Assembly: GCA_035578905.1 (NCBI GenBank)
Contig: JAQJVL010000737.1
Span: 1-64,000 of the forward strand
Direction: 5' to 3'
From: Stictocephala bisonia
Taxonomy: Eukaryota > Arthropoda > Insecta > Hemiptera > Membracidae
Length of the DNA stretch: 64,000 nt
Below are positions 1 through 13,043 of the stretch, piece by piece. Every line of letters starts with the position of its first letter. The first letter of the stretch is position 1. A model generated the notes under the pieces. That model made no database searches, was not told where the DNA came from, and saw only the letters and a list, made by a program, of their open reading frames with translations. Both the position numbers and the translations under genes were made by a program.

Positions 1-318
1 CGTGTGCGTAACCTTTTCATGTCTGTACATGCAGGCGTTCCTTGAGAGGCTTTTGCACTGACATTCTACCGACCATACAGGGTGAGTATCTACGTAATAT
101 GTTTGTGCATGCTGTAGACCTGTAGCTGTTTTGGCGGGAGCCGCCATATTGGATCGGACCCAGTTAGCACATAGAGTATATATGTATGAAGTAATACATT
201 TTATATAGTATAACTACGAAATTTTGGAGGGTAGGTGGTAGCACTGTGTCCGGCAGCCATTTTGGATCCGGCAGCCATCTTGGATCCGGTCACGTGACCT
301 TCCCCCATCCATAATTAG
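1..318. other. GC-richer repeat-like block, element type unknown
   Basis: This stretch is richer in G+C than the DNA after it. It holds an 18-bp direct duplication with one mismatch (251-268 and 269-286, core GGCAGCCAT, ending TTGGATC) and a related motif near 138-158 (GCCGCCATATTGGATC). Such short repeats suggest the edge of a transposable element that continues outside the window. No protein motif was found. Identity is unknown. Confidence 0.35.
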
Positions 319-444
319 CGTCAATTAAAAACTCATTAGGGTCAATTAAAAATCGATTAAGGTCAATTAAATATCAATTAAGGTCAATTAAAAACTCATT
401 AGGGTCAATTAAAAATCGATTAAGGTCAATTAAATATCAATTAA
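319..444. repeat. Nested tandem repeat: six 21-bp units forming two 63-bp units
   Basis: Six 21-bp units all begin GGTCAATTAA (first unit CGTCAATTAA). Units 1-3 differ from one another at their 3' ends (ACTCATTAG, ATCGATTAA, ATCAATTAA). Units 4-6 repeat units 1-3 almost perfectly, with one mismatch in 63. A 21-bp unit was therefore amplified and diverged first, and a trimer of it was duplicated later. Confidence 0.85.
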
Positions 445-2277
445 AACCCCCCACCCTTGACTCGCCATTTGACGAAAACTCGCCATGGGACGGCTTAGGA
501 TCGGTGTTTCCCTACTACTTATATTTACATAAACAGATTATAATAAATTAAATTGCGTTGTTCAAGCTGACCTGACTGCTACTTAAAAATACATTTAACA
601 AAATAGAATAATCAACACAAAAGAAAAGAAAGTGTGTGTAAAAGTTAAAAAGTTAGCAAATTTAATATGTAATACAATTTTGCTATTAAAGTAATCATTA
701 AAGAGTTGAGCTTATTCTCCTCTCCTGCTTCTATTGGAACTGAGTACTACCAAGTACTCAGTCCACTGTACATATGTACTGACTAGAATCGCTGCTACGT
801 CTCATCAGGTACAGATAGACAGCGGTTTACAGCTGTAAGTGTACTACAGCACCCTGCTACTAAGGTCAACTGACGTCATTTCAAAAGGTAAATAAATAAA
901 TAAATATTGACTTGTGAGTTAAGGCGATTACTTACTTTGTAGAAGAGTTGGGTAAGATACATTGAATATAAGCCACCAAGATTTCCCTACGACAATTGGT
1001 TACAGTGTATTCAAAATTTAACATTTGATATTATTTAAGTTAGTCTCTATGTTTATATACAAAAATGAGTTTACTTGTTATTTTTAACCAACTGAATACA
1101 CTTGATAACTAATTGTATATTATGAAACTAAATATTATATTATTATATAGCAAATTTTAAGGGATAAGGAAATAACAGCAAATTGTGTTTAAAATATATA
1201 ATCAAACAACAATCTGAAAAAATTAATTACATTCAGCCATATGACAGGGAAAATCTTCTAATATGCAAACTTAAACTGTACATAAACACACAACACTGAG
1301 TGTAATTATTAGTAACTGGTTTATTATGAGTTAAAATAACATTTTACGTCTCTAATCAGTATTAGAGATTGACCACGTCAGTCCATTAAATTTAGTCACG
1401 TAGTGACCACTGTCCGTGACTCCTGTGTACGTGATAGTATTACATTTAGTTTTAAAACTATTTGAGAGAATTCTCTTATTCTGTTAAATCTAAATGATAT
1501 GATTCGTAGTACAACATCAAAATCGTGAATTTAAAATCCATGCTGGTCTAATAAAAGAGAAACTGATTTATCTAGGAAACAATTGAACCAGGAAAAAGGA
1601 AAAATGTTAAACCCACATTATTCAGGGAAATTCTTCTATAAATAGTTTAAAATATACTACTCAAAATTATAAGTGTTGAACTGAATTTAATACATCGATA
1701 ACCAAAAAAGCTATGCTAACAAAAGTAATTTAATATTTAATGCCAGTGGCATTTTTCATATGAAAGTGGAATATTTTCTTTTTTAGAACGTGATTTCAGG
1801 TGTTCTCGATTGAAAACTATTACCCATAAACTAAGTGAGGAAGTTTTAATCACGAGGCTTGCAAGAGATTTAACATTTTAAATAATTAAATATTTATCTT
1901 CCCAACGTAGACAGATTTTTCAATATCATATCAAATTGAATAAAATATTGATAGTATTCAAAATAAGCTAAGAACGTTTTTGTAGGCATTAGGCTATTCA
2001 CAGTTACACGTTTAGCAATCAGAAACATAAATACAATTTATTAAAGTCAATAATAATAATAATAGCAAAATACACTAAATAAAATAAAATAAAAAAGCAT
2101 ATGCACATTGTTTTAATTAGTTTATTGTACAATTGATTAAAGTAGCTTTATTGAATATTTTAAGAATTTGGGCTTAATTCCTTTATAACAATAAGCTATT
2201 AAAATAGAAATGAGTATGGAACGTTAAATGTGATAATGACAAAGTACTGCACATGATGCACAGTAAACTTCTACTGT
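445..2277. other. AT-rich DNA, no gene recognised
   Basis: Apart from a GC-richer lead-in to about 510 with two GCCAT motifs, this is AT-rich sequence with many stops in all frames. I see no coding region, RNA gene or long repeat. Confidence 0.5.
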
Positions 2278-2628
2278 ACAGGGTGCACAATAACCTTGTA
2301 CTGTACATGTTGCACAATAACCTTGTACTGTATAGGGTGCACAATAACCTTGTACTGTACATGTTGCACAATAACCTTGTACTCTACATGGTGCACAATA
2401 ACCTTGTACTGTACATGGTGCACAATAACCTTGTACTGTACATGGTGCACAATAACCTTGTACTGTACATGGTGCACAATAACCTTGCACTGTACAGGGT
2501 GCACAATAACCTTGTACTGTACATGGTGCACAATAACCTTGTACTGTACAGGGTGCACAATAACCTTGTACTGTACATGGTGCAAAATAACCTTGTACTG
2601 TACAGGGTGCACAATAACTTTGTACTAT
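2278..2628. repeat. 27-bp minisatellite, 13 copies
   Basis: The unit is ACAxGGTGCACAATAACC followed by TTGTACTGT, repeated head to tail 13 times with a few substitutions (GGTGC or GTTGC; CATGG or CAGGG). It contains the palindromes GTGCAC and TGTACA. Because 27 is divisible by three, stop-free frames of up to 144 codons appear on both strands across the array. They are a by-product of the period and are not genes. Confidence 0.95.
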
Positions 2629-5600
2629 CTTCGATTCAGATTTGTTCATGGTGCACTAGGCAGAGTGTCAGGGTAGATATATTATAACGATTATTTGTAT
2701 GGTTCAATAGGTCTTTTATTTGGAGAAAAAAGATATGTACGGACACACAGATCCTGTGTACACATGTGCTGATTGCAATCCCTTATAATTCTAGAAGGCC
2801 ATTTAAAACTAGAACCATCCCCTGAGAGAGAGAATGTGCTGTGCTTAATAATGCTTCGTAGAGCACAAGGGTCCAGTAACCCGAATTTATCACTAGGAAT
2901 AATTGCGTTACAAATAGAGGCAAGGTAGAAGAGACAATGGCAAAGACCAGAGCTTTTATTAATTAGCACGAGATGTTTCTTTAGCGAACCAATTCAACTC
3001 AGTTCGTGGTCTTTCATTTACGATCAAATTAAACTACTTCCATTATAGAAAGGCATATTTAAACATTTAATCTCACATTTTTTATAAAATATTTATTTGA
3101 ATGCAAGTAATAATGAGTGCAAGGTAAAACTATTTGAAAGTATTGTAACATTGAATGTTAGTTTGTGCCAGTTAACGTATTTATATCGATGATTTTACTA
3201 CATGAGAATACCAAGTATGTTTCTGCAATATAACGTAGAGGAAACGTGTTGCTTCAAATAACACACAGAGTAACAATGCAAGTAGCGTAGTTTTCGTTGA
3301 TTCAACTTGACAGTAGTTACCTTCTGTTTTAAATTACTGGTGGTATAATTATGGATACTACTATAAGCATTGAAACATTAGATCAATATAATTATTAAAT
3401 AATGAGAAAAACATACAAATGAACCTTAGATTCCTTACTTAATAAAAAAATGTGACATAGTGAATTTGGAGGTGATTGGCTTTTTATTTGAAAGTAGAGT
3501 TATTGAACGTATAAATTTACTTCATCATCGTTCAAAAAAATAAAATATATCTTGCATATTTAAAAAAAAAAATCTAAACTAGCATCTTACGTTCAAATCA
3601 CGTTCGTTATATCAAAGAACTATTTAATAACAAAGAAATTGAAGAACTTAAACCCTCAAGTCAAGTATCTTCTTAATTCTATTTACATTTGTATATTTAT
3701 GGCAACTCAAACGTGCGGTGTAATTTTGTTTTATTCTTTTCCGTAACATTTCTAAAATCGTACAAATTGCAACGAATCCTACAAAAAGGAAAGGTTTTTA
3801 TGCGATAATGGTATAACAATTGTCATTATTTACCACCACACAGCTTTGAACACTTGCCAGTATAGTACACTGACTAATGATCGAGAGCTGGCTTTCCCCA
3901 TGAATCTCCCCTTTATGTACAGTTCTGTGGTGCAATACAATTCTCAGGGAAATGTATTGGTGTGTAGATTTATCAAGTGTATGTGAATCTGCATAAAATG
4001 GTGCACATTGATGCGTTTTTGTACCATATCTATGATAGTTTACTGTATGAAGGCTTATTGAAAGTTAACACAATGTAAAACGGTACATAGTAAAGAATAC
4101 TGTATTATTAATACAGTATTACATACTGTAATACATACAATATATTGTATAGTTGACGAAGCTATATTTACAGGACTATATTTAACAGTTATCCTTAACT
4201 ATTCGTAAGTAACTGAATACGTGTTAAAAGAATAATATAGTGTATAATAACTGTAATACTTATTATTATCTAAGCTATATTACAAAAGCACAAGTGTATT
4301 TTATTTTTTAAGAATGTAATCTGTTTAATTTTCTACACCTTAGGTTTAAGAACCATCAAATGTATTGTTTAAATATGTCTTTTAACAATGAAAGGAGCTT
4401 AATTTTATCATATATGACAAAATACATACCTTATTGAATTGATCACGCAAGAAAATGCCTGGATTTTTCTATTGTCTCTTATTCGTTGCCTCCACTTTTG
4501 TCGCCGTTATCATGATACATTCAGGTTACTGGAAAAGTATATTGTTTAGACTCAGTAATCTAATAAAAATATATTTCTACTGTATTCCAGAAATGGCTTA
4601 GTATTCCTAATAATTTATTTGGCATCTAGGCTAAGTTATCTTATTGAGAAGTAAGATGAATGAGTGATAAGTGGGAGATTTCATGTCCAACAATTCTAAA
4701 AGTATTAAATCTTAGATTTGTCTCATGGTGAGACCACCAAAAGAAAATGAAGGTTTGATTTTTATAATTGTATTACATGAAGGATGTCGATAGCAACAAC
4801 TACACGACTGACTTCCTAGATAGCCAGTGGACCTGAGGGAAAATTATATAAATGGTTTTATAGCCTAAAAAGTAAAATACAATCGATAAAACTAAACAAT
4901 TCCATTACACAGACTCATTGAGCTTTGTACTATTTTTTTCATTAATTTCGTACGAGAAAATAAAATACTTTCTATTGTCAGGGACTTTTACCCAAACCAT
5001 TGTCTTATTCAGTAATTAACTGAGCTAACATATTTGTCATAACAGATTGCACTTAACAATTCTCAGATATTCACAACAAATAAACAACATTACATGTAGG
5101 ATTTGAGTTAAATGTGCACTGATTCTGTGATGAACAAGTAGTGTCATTTAATAAAACATTTTTACTTCGAAGTAAAAAATGACAAAATTTCAGAACGTAC
5201 AGTTGTTTAAAGTTTAAAATAAAGTTTATGGCAGTTTATTGTATAAGAAGAGGAAATAGTTAGTGTTTGAAATTCACCAAAGTGCCAAGTAACAGTTTCG
5301 TCTCGGTGACAACGGTGCACCGGGAAACATTAAATAGTTACAAGGGTTATTATATATATAATATTATTATTAAATCCAGGGTTATTTTTAACTTCTTTAC
5401 ATTTTCGACCCTCCAAAGGACACAAGGTAACATTTTCGATTATCAATAAAAATGCCTGGTGTTTTAGTTGTTTATATATAGTTTTTGTCCATGCATTGGG
5501 TTTTTTGAACATTCTGATAAGTTAATGTTATCTAAACACACTCAACTTTTCTTTCTAAAAGCCAAAGGTAATAATAGCCACACGAACACGAAATGCCAGT

Positions 5601-8600
5601 TTTTACTAACTTTTAGAGCAAGGCACTCTCAAAGGAGCGTAGGTAACCATCCTGTGCTTTTGTGTATCCTTTAAGAAGTTTTTACCACCCTCAAAATCTT
5701 TACCAAGAAGCCATAATCCGTACTTTTTGACAAATTTTTATTTAATTAGTAGTTTTTCAGAAGCTTATAAAAAAGTAAAAATGTGGAAGTTTATAAAGTG
5801 TTTAAGCTTAGAAAGTGAAAAGAAGTATTTCTGAAACACTGTGCAAACTCTTTTTTAAATTGGCGTTTAAAATGTTTACAATTTTCTCATTAAAGTCTGC
5901 AGAGCTCTTAAAGTAACCTCATAGTAACACTAAGAAGCTAATGGAGTGAAGTCCTATGGGAATTCCAACGCTCCTTAACAGACTATTGCCTTAATTCATC
6001 AAAAACACCTTCTCAACACTGTTTATTCGCAAAATAATACAAACGAAAACAACTAAAACACGAACTTTATTAAATATTTGGTTTCTCTTCTTCTTCTACA
6101 ATCAGAAAGTTTGTTCTCATCGAGTGTAATGTCACTTAACTGTTTTTTTTTTGTTTTTTTTTTTTTTTTTTTTTTGATATAACCTCACTAAATAGAATAA
6201 TCATAACACTTCCAAAGTTCAAAGACACAAATGCTCAAACTTTATATAATAGGTTTTTCCTCTTCGATTGTTCAATATTTTTAATTTCATACTATTTTGT
6301 GCTAAAAAATCAAGTTATAAAGTTAATTTATTCTCCACTATTAGTTTGAGATAATCGTATTATTAAAAGTTACATGTGTTATAAAGCAATTAGAGGTATA
6401 TCCAATATGTATCGGAGAATTGTTGACATAATCTATTATTCTAGTTCACAAAACAGCTACTAAAGGTAAACTAATCAAATTTTAATTGGCAGACTAGATA
6501 TTTTAATTAAATTATTTATACATTTTGCTAATATTATGATGGTTCAAAAACAGTATTGATAATTGATACGAAAGTCCAACTTTATTCACTTTAATTTCAA
6601 ACCTCTCTCGTGGTTTTTAATTATGTTGTAACTTGACATTTGTTATAATTGTATTTCATTTGGCGTTGAATTAAAATAGTTTTATACATTGATAATGACA
6701 TTTGCTTTATACATTTTATAAAGCAAATGATAATGACAAGCGTGTAATGTGTAATGTGAAATTATTAAATAATGTTCAATAAAAATTTTATAAGTTTGAT
6801 AATTATAAAGAAATGAAAACATAACTTTCTATTCACCCGAAAATCAACAATTTTCTATACAAATTAAATGCCTTGTACGACATTCCAAACAGTTTTTGTG
6901 TCACAAACATTTATATTGTTATTACAATATCATGAAAAAAATCATAAAAGCCTCCTCAACATAGTTTTTAATTATTAACTACCTTATAAAAGTATTTAAG
7001 TACCTTATAAATAGGTATTTAAATACTTTCATGGCTACAGTGGATGGATATAAAGCAGTCTGTACTTATTACTGATTTTTCCGACGAGTGAAAAGTACTC
7101 TTCTGATAAAAGAATAATGTATTAGTCTCTACGAAACTGCTAGTAGAGTTATGTTTTAGATAAAAGTTAACTAAGACTTCCAAGGTAGAATACTTTACTT
7201 GATAACGACTCTTTTGCGACACTTTAGACTTCTGTGTTATCAGGGGCTTTCTTTTTGGAACTATTTTGTCTCTTTTGTAGTTTAATGTTTCTGAAGTTTT
7301 GTATTTTAACTTAGTTTTATTTTAAGTTGTATTTTAAGTTGGCTATAGTAAATATTATTACTAAATAAATTATAAAATACTTTTAGAATGAGGTTTTTAT
7401 TTCATTGATCGTTCGTATGACGTTAAGTTTAATGTTTTATGAAATGGAATAAACCTGCATAGATTCCAATGTATACGACATGTATCCATCTTCTGACACA
7501 AGAGGCATACTCTTAACATCTATTTTACTATAACAAAGCTCTTAATCGTTATATTAACAATTATTTTATTCAGTATAATTTCAGTACTGTATTCATGCAT
7601 TATAAAAATACATACAGTATTTTAACAAACTGTAAAGATATGTCTATCTATGTTGTACATACGTTCTCTATCGTTTACTTGTTGCTCTTAATTTTAATAT
7701 TTTATGTAAATAGTAAATAAACTATCACAAAAATGCCTAAACATTTATACACTAGTTACTATTTATGTCGATATTTCCATCTTTACGTGGCAGCTCTAAA
7801 ATCAACAAAATGTAGGTGTCAATAAACCATACGATATATAGTGTTATGAGCCATTAATTTTAACAATTTTAAATTAGCATTTCTGATACAAAATGTAATG
7901 CTATCTTTTGTATAATGCAATACATTTTATTTATGATGTTTCACCATTTGTATTTATTTACTTATTTAGTATTATTTATATTATATTTATTATGTTTTTT
8001 ATTTTATTTGCTGTCAGAAAAAAAACAGTCAAGATGTTATTCCTTTACAGTTCCACTTATTTGTACCAGACGATAAAATGTATAAGATTGTTAAATAGTT
8101 TATCACTTATCTAGAATTTATATCTTCTAACAAACGTCTTCTGAATATATATTTTGTTGCTGCATATTAGGTACAGTAATTCAAATACTCAGTAAAAATA
8201 TAAATTTTTTTAATATATTTATTTTAGTATATAAAAACTCAATTTCCAATATGAAGTAGAATGGTAAATAAGTGGGAAGATTTCAAAAGGCCGAGTTCAA
8301 TCTCCCTATGTAAACATCAACATTTTTTGTGTATTTTTACATATTGGTTTGTGTATTTACATATTTGCATCCCTTATCGAGGATTACTCGGACATGTTTC
8401 GTTACGTTTCGTAAATTGGGTATATGGATTATTCCAGGGATTGAGACACGACCTTCCCTTTTATTAATACTTTATGTAATGAAAATGCTATATTTTCATA
8501 AGTTTGTAGAATAACAAGTAGGATGTCTTTAGTTATAGATTATGCTAACTGGATTTGAGAGTTTTATCTCCAAATTAAATACAAAATGTTGATTTTTGAA

Positions 8601-8755
8601 ATAAATATATTGTATAAAAATTAAAGTTATCCTACTGTAATTTAAAAGATAATTCAGTAGAACGTAGAAAGATACACGATGAATGTATTTATTATTTATT
8701 AAAGCTAAATGGTGCTAGAGTATACGACAATTTTAGAGAAATTATGACAAACTGA
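2629..8755. other. AT-rich intergenic DNA, no gene recognised
   Basis: Six kilobases of AT-rich sequence with frequent stops. The longest open frames are under 100 codons and resemble nothing I know. It holds a T-run (6143-6175, one interruption), a short perfect hairpin near 6.7 kb listed separately, and minor palindromic ACTGTATT/AATACAGT motifs near 4.1 kb. No splice-delimited exon could be supported. Confidence 0.5.
6691..6738. repeat. 13-bp perfect hairpin flanked by 10-bp direct repeats
   Basis: CATTTGCTTTATA (6699-6711) is followed by a 5-base loop and its exact reverse complement (6717-6729). GATAATGACA occurs directly on each side (6691-6700 and 6729-6738). This may be a tiny insertion with a target duplication or a replication-slippage product. 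No function is implied. Confidence 0.7.
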
Positions 8756-8985
8756 GCCGGTGGCCGAGTGGTCTAAGGCGTCAGGACTTTGAGCTTGGGT
8801 TAGAGATAGCGCTGTTTCGAATCCGGCCTAGACTGAAAGACTTATCAGTAATATTCACCTTCTACTATACTGGTTCGTCCCATAACTCTGTCTGATTAAG
8901 TTCCTCGCATAGATCAATAGTCTATGAGGAATGGACAGAGTAAGGTTAAAAAGAAGGTTGGTCTCTCCTTTTTATAAAAAAAATG
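8756..8985 (+). mobile_element. tRNA-derived SINE (tRNA-Leu-like head), copy 1
   Basis: The head GCCGGTGGCCGAGTGGTCTA at 8757 is the A-box of a leucine-type tRNA. A decayed B-box, TTTCGAATCC, follows at about 8814. After the tRNA-like part comes a body (ACTGGTTCGTCCC, GATCAATAGTCTATGAGGAA, GGACAGAGTAAGGTTAAAAA) ending in a T- and A-rich tail. The same head and body recur at 55.76 kb (+) and 23.78 kb (-). The acceptor stem does not close and the body continues, so this is a SINE copy with a Pol III-type internal promoter and not a tRNA gene. Confidence 0.85.
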
Positions 8986-9654
8986 TACAATCAGAAGATA
9001 CAGCAATCCGGATACACTAATAATAAACGCATCTTTTACTTATTTTGTTTAAAATTTTGTGGGGTAGTATAATTGTCACTATTCATTTAATATTTTTTAT
9101 TTTCACTTACATGGTCTGAAACTATCTCAAAATTCTCCATTACATCGGTTGTTACACCAGATGAAAACTGCACAGGTTTTTATTGTGTTGCCCATAACAA
9201 TAATTAGGGATTAATTCTAATGCATACTTTAAATGCATAAGTGTTAAATATATTTGGTCATAAACATGAGACCTTTATAGTTTTATGAAATGCTAATTAG
9301 TAAATTATATTACGATAGTTAAATCAAGTATTTAGTTCATTTATTAACAGTAAAGTGGTATGTTTATCTTTTTAGTTTTTTTATTCTCTGTATTTTTTCA
9401 CTAAACCATTCTAATAAACTTGCCAAGAAAACATTCAATTTATGTAATTAAAATGGTTAAATATAATGTATTCGAAAATAAAAACAATTGAAAGCTGTTT
9501 TAAGTAGGACATACTTCTTATCTCCCAAACAAACCATAGCATTGCCAGCAAACCAATAAAAAACGTTATTTACTGAAATGTACAGTAGTTTGAATTTCAT
9601 ACAGGTTTACAATTTTTTTTCTTTTCAGAATTATATTTCGAATTATTCATGTTT
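8986..9654. other. AT-rich DNA, no gene recognised
   Basis: AT-rich sequence without recognisable coding, RNA or repeat features. Confidence 0.5.
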
Positions 9655-11665
9655 GTAATGAGACCCCTCCCCCCCCACCAAAGCTGGTAAGCGTGCCAAC
9701 CGGGGGATGGCTCAAAACAAGTCGAACGATGGGATCACGGGTGGCAGTTGGAGGGTCAAAATAATACTCGGCAGCTGAGCAAAACTAATTTATTACCAAG
9801 AAAGCCAAAATTAATTAATCAAAAAACGGCAGAAGGCCACAATATAAAATAGGCAGAAGGCCACAATATCAATTCGCACTTCAATAAATAACAATAAACA
9901 CTAAAATTAACAAGATAAGACACAAAAGCTACAAAAACAACAAACTCAACAAATACCAAAATTACCAATTAACAACTACATGGCCTATCTGCAGTTTCGC
10001 CGGAGACCCCCAAAACGTAAGATAAATTTAATGCCCACATAAAATTGAAAATTTAGAAAACTTCTGGCAAACAACAATTAAACCGGCAATTTAGCCCAAA
10101 TCCCATAATTCCACCGGGCCAGGGAGTAAGCCGGAATCCCTGGGCAGCTCCGGATTAGAAGTTAAGCAAAAGCCCAATAATCCCCTTTTGGTGAGTTTAA
10201 AAATTAAACAATTTAAAAGAAAATATAACACGGTACCGTTCTAGTAAAAAGTCACTTCAAGACATCTATAATACAATTAACAACGAAAAAATAAATAACG
10301 ATCACTAGGCCTAAACATAACAATAAATAATAACATAACTTAACCATAGGGACCTAACAAATATAAAATCTAAAAAAAAATATAACAACAGAATAAACTA
10401 ACAAAGATAAATAACAATAAATATTAACATAAGTTTTTTTTCTTTTTTCTTTTCTTAAATTTTTTATATATATATATAAAACAATGTCCCCATGGCTGTT
10501 TTATGAATCACTGCAAAAGTTCCAGTTTTAGGCCTAGGCCACATAAAGTTCCGCACCATTTTCCTTTTTTATTTCTTTTTTATTTATTTATTTATATATA
10601 TTTTTTTTTTCACAAATCACCCCCAGCTCAGCCGCCGGGAAAATAAGCTGGAACGCACTGACCTGAGGACAGAAGTCTTCTACCCAAAGAAGTAGAGAGG
10701 GCAGCACGGGGCAAACTTGCTCAATCACATGGTCCCCAGGCCAGGCTCGCAGTGTGGTAGGTAGAACTTTGCCCGGACGACCGGCTGAGGGTTGAAACGT
10801 CCTACTCAAGGACCCTGGACTGCAAGGTCAAACACAGCCATTAAACACAGTCCAGCCATCACAACAAAATATTACACATAACCACTAAATATAAGGGTGC
10901 ATGATTTAACAAAACTGGACATGAAGAGCAAACAAGACAGTGAAAGATTAACTTTAGGCTATGAATAATTATGTTGGCAAACTCAGATTTAAAACCAATT
11001 TACAAATTTAACAAATTATAAAAGACGTAATTACGTATATGGAACAAAAAAAATTACAAACTGAATACTAGGCTATGGAACATGAGCAATAGGTTATAAC
11101 ATGAAAATCAAACTAAAGATAGGCTAGGTTATTGTCAAGTAACAAAAATATGATATATCGGTAACTCCAACTGAGAAAAAAAAAACTCAATAAACATTAT
11201 ACAGAATTACAATTGAAAATAAAACAATATATAAAAAGCATTAACGGTAATTAACGGTAATTAGTAACATGGAGCACATGGCTCAAACCTAGGTTAACAA
11301 AACTAGACAAAGAAAATACAAATTTAACAAAACCCTGAAAACACAACTAAGCCCGATTAATATTTTCAATGAAACAAAAGTATTTTCACCAAAAGGGTGA
11401 TTAGATATTAAAACTTACAAAATGAACACTTACGTTTTAGTTTGTCTAGCCGAACATGTCTATTTCTGCAGGCAGCACAAGACAACTGAACAGCCAGGCC
11501 AACCTGACCGAAGCTGCTGGAACACGGAACGAAACGGAACTGGGCCAACGGCCACCAAATTACGCGAATCGCCGGGCAAAATCGAATCTCAGGCAGCCCG
11601 GCAGACTACGATGAAAAAAACGAAATGTACCGGTCTAAAGACCCGGTACAGTAAACGGTAGAAAA
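9655..11665. mobile_element. Block of distinct base composition, probable unidentified transposable element
   Basis: It begins at a C-run (GAGACCCCTCCCCCC near 9660) and ends near a palindromic GTACCGGTCT/AGACCCGGTAC motif at 11627-11649. Between them the + strand is strongly A- and C-rich and poor in T (runs such as AACAATAAACACTAAAATTAAC), unlike the balanced A/T of its surroundings. Islands of higher GC lie near 9.7, 10.6-10.8 and 11.5-11.65 kb. A 12-base phrase, GGCAGAAGGCCA, occurs twice (9828 and 9851). No polymerase, integrase or transposase motif was found. Strand asymmetry and sharp borders suggest an inserted retroelement-like or non-autonomous element, but the class is unknown. Confidence 0.4.
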
Positions 11666-12710
11666 AGTATTTATGAAACATAGTAGGAAATAAGAGCAAA
11701 AATATTTTACATTAAGTACTAATCCTTTACGTCTCTTGCATATAAAAGAAAATATACTTTATATATAATATATATATATATGAAATTTAATATAAATCAA
11801 TAAATATAATATATAAATTAACAATAGTCAATTGTTTGACTCTCGAAACAGTCAAGCATAAACCAGGAGGAAAGTGGAAAGAAGACAAGCACACAGTCCA
11901 AGTAAAAAGAAATTCTGGGAAACAAAGATAAAACACGCTTGGTTAGGGACCTTCTTGACCTTAGTGACTGTATTATCACAGTATTAATAGTAATAAATTC
12001 TATATTTAAATAATACAGATTGACCATATGTGTAGTTAATAATTGAATAATCTACCAAAATATAATATATTCTTATTTGCACGTTGAAATGCAATTACCG
12101 TTTGCTTCACTAGAGTCGTACATTACATTCTTTGGATCATACAAAAAAATATACGTTTTGATATAACAGCCAGCATACATATATTATATTTTATGTGTAC
12201 AGGAGAGCAATTTTTCAATTTAATTTTTCATCTAAATCCAACCAAATATCAAGATTTTACAATTAATTATTATGAATGCCTTTCGTTGCCTGATACATTT
12301 TGTACATATATGTAAATGCCATGTTACACATTAAATTTGTACCATATCAGAATTGATTTTTTTATTTGATTATAAAGATAAATAAATAGTGTCTTTTAAT
12401 GATTTTACTTGAGTTACTGCATTTAAGACTATTGAAGATAGAGTTTAATTAGATACCATCATAATTAAATAAAATTAACTTACTATGTGTACATAAACTG
12501 ATCAAAATGTTGTAACGAAAAATGACACAATTTAATTTAGAAATCTTAGAATCCATCTTAATTATATTAAGCACTCGTAAAAAAGATAATATATTACTGA
12601 AGTATATTTTTGCTATGTTGAATTTTTACTCGATTTAAAGATTTTAGAAAATGTAAAAATAGACACACAACTGTCAATGTCTATCATCTGAAGTAAAGAG
12701 AAATCCTTAT
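11666..12710. other. AT-rich DNA, no gene recognised
   Basis: AT-rich DNA with a short TA-rich run near 11.76 kb. Nothing else supported. Confidence 0.5.
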
Positions 12711-13043
12711 CACAGATTACTAACTCTGCCCAGATAGCTCATAGTATATAAGAAAAAGACGCACTGTGTAAGAAGTATGTAAGCAATACGTACTACATAA
12801 TCGTGAATTTAGGACGCGACGTTGCCACATGAACAATTTTTACATCTCAATTATTATTATCAGCTGATTTTTATTATTGTAATATTCGTTTTTAGTATAG
12901 TTAGTTGATTGAGTTCAATCTGGCAACGCTGCCCAGTTAACAGCTTCGTCGCGCTGCAAAGCGGACAGTTGACACACTACGAAAAATGTGTTAACTTTCT
13001 TTAGCGTGGAACTGAGCTATCTGGGTAGAGTTAGTTATCTGTG
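12711..13043. mobile_element. MITE-like element with 31-bp terminal inverted repeats
   Basis: The left end (12711-12741, CACAGATTACTAACTCTGCC then CAGATAGCTCA) matches the reverse complement of the right end (13013-13043) at 29 of 31 positions. A weaker inner inverted match (GCGACGTTGCCA near 12816; TGGCAACGCTG near 12921, with GTCGCGC near 12947) extends the fold. There is no coding capacity in 333 bp. This fits a non-autonomous DNA transposon (MITE or foldback). I could not find a clear target duplication, so the superfamily is undetermined; the inverted match may reach a few bases further out (AGAGAA). Confidence 0.7.

Noticed and set aside
2224..2687. Open frames of 76-144 codons on both strands
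   Set aside because: They come from a 27-bp repeat whose period is divisible by three; frames exist on both strands and the peptides are pure repeats.
8756..8840. Genuine tRNA-Leu gene
   Set aside because: The B-box is decayed, the acceptor stem does not close, and a longer body is shared with two other copies, so it is a SINE.
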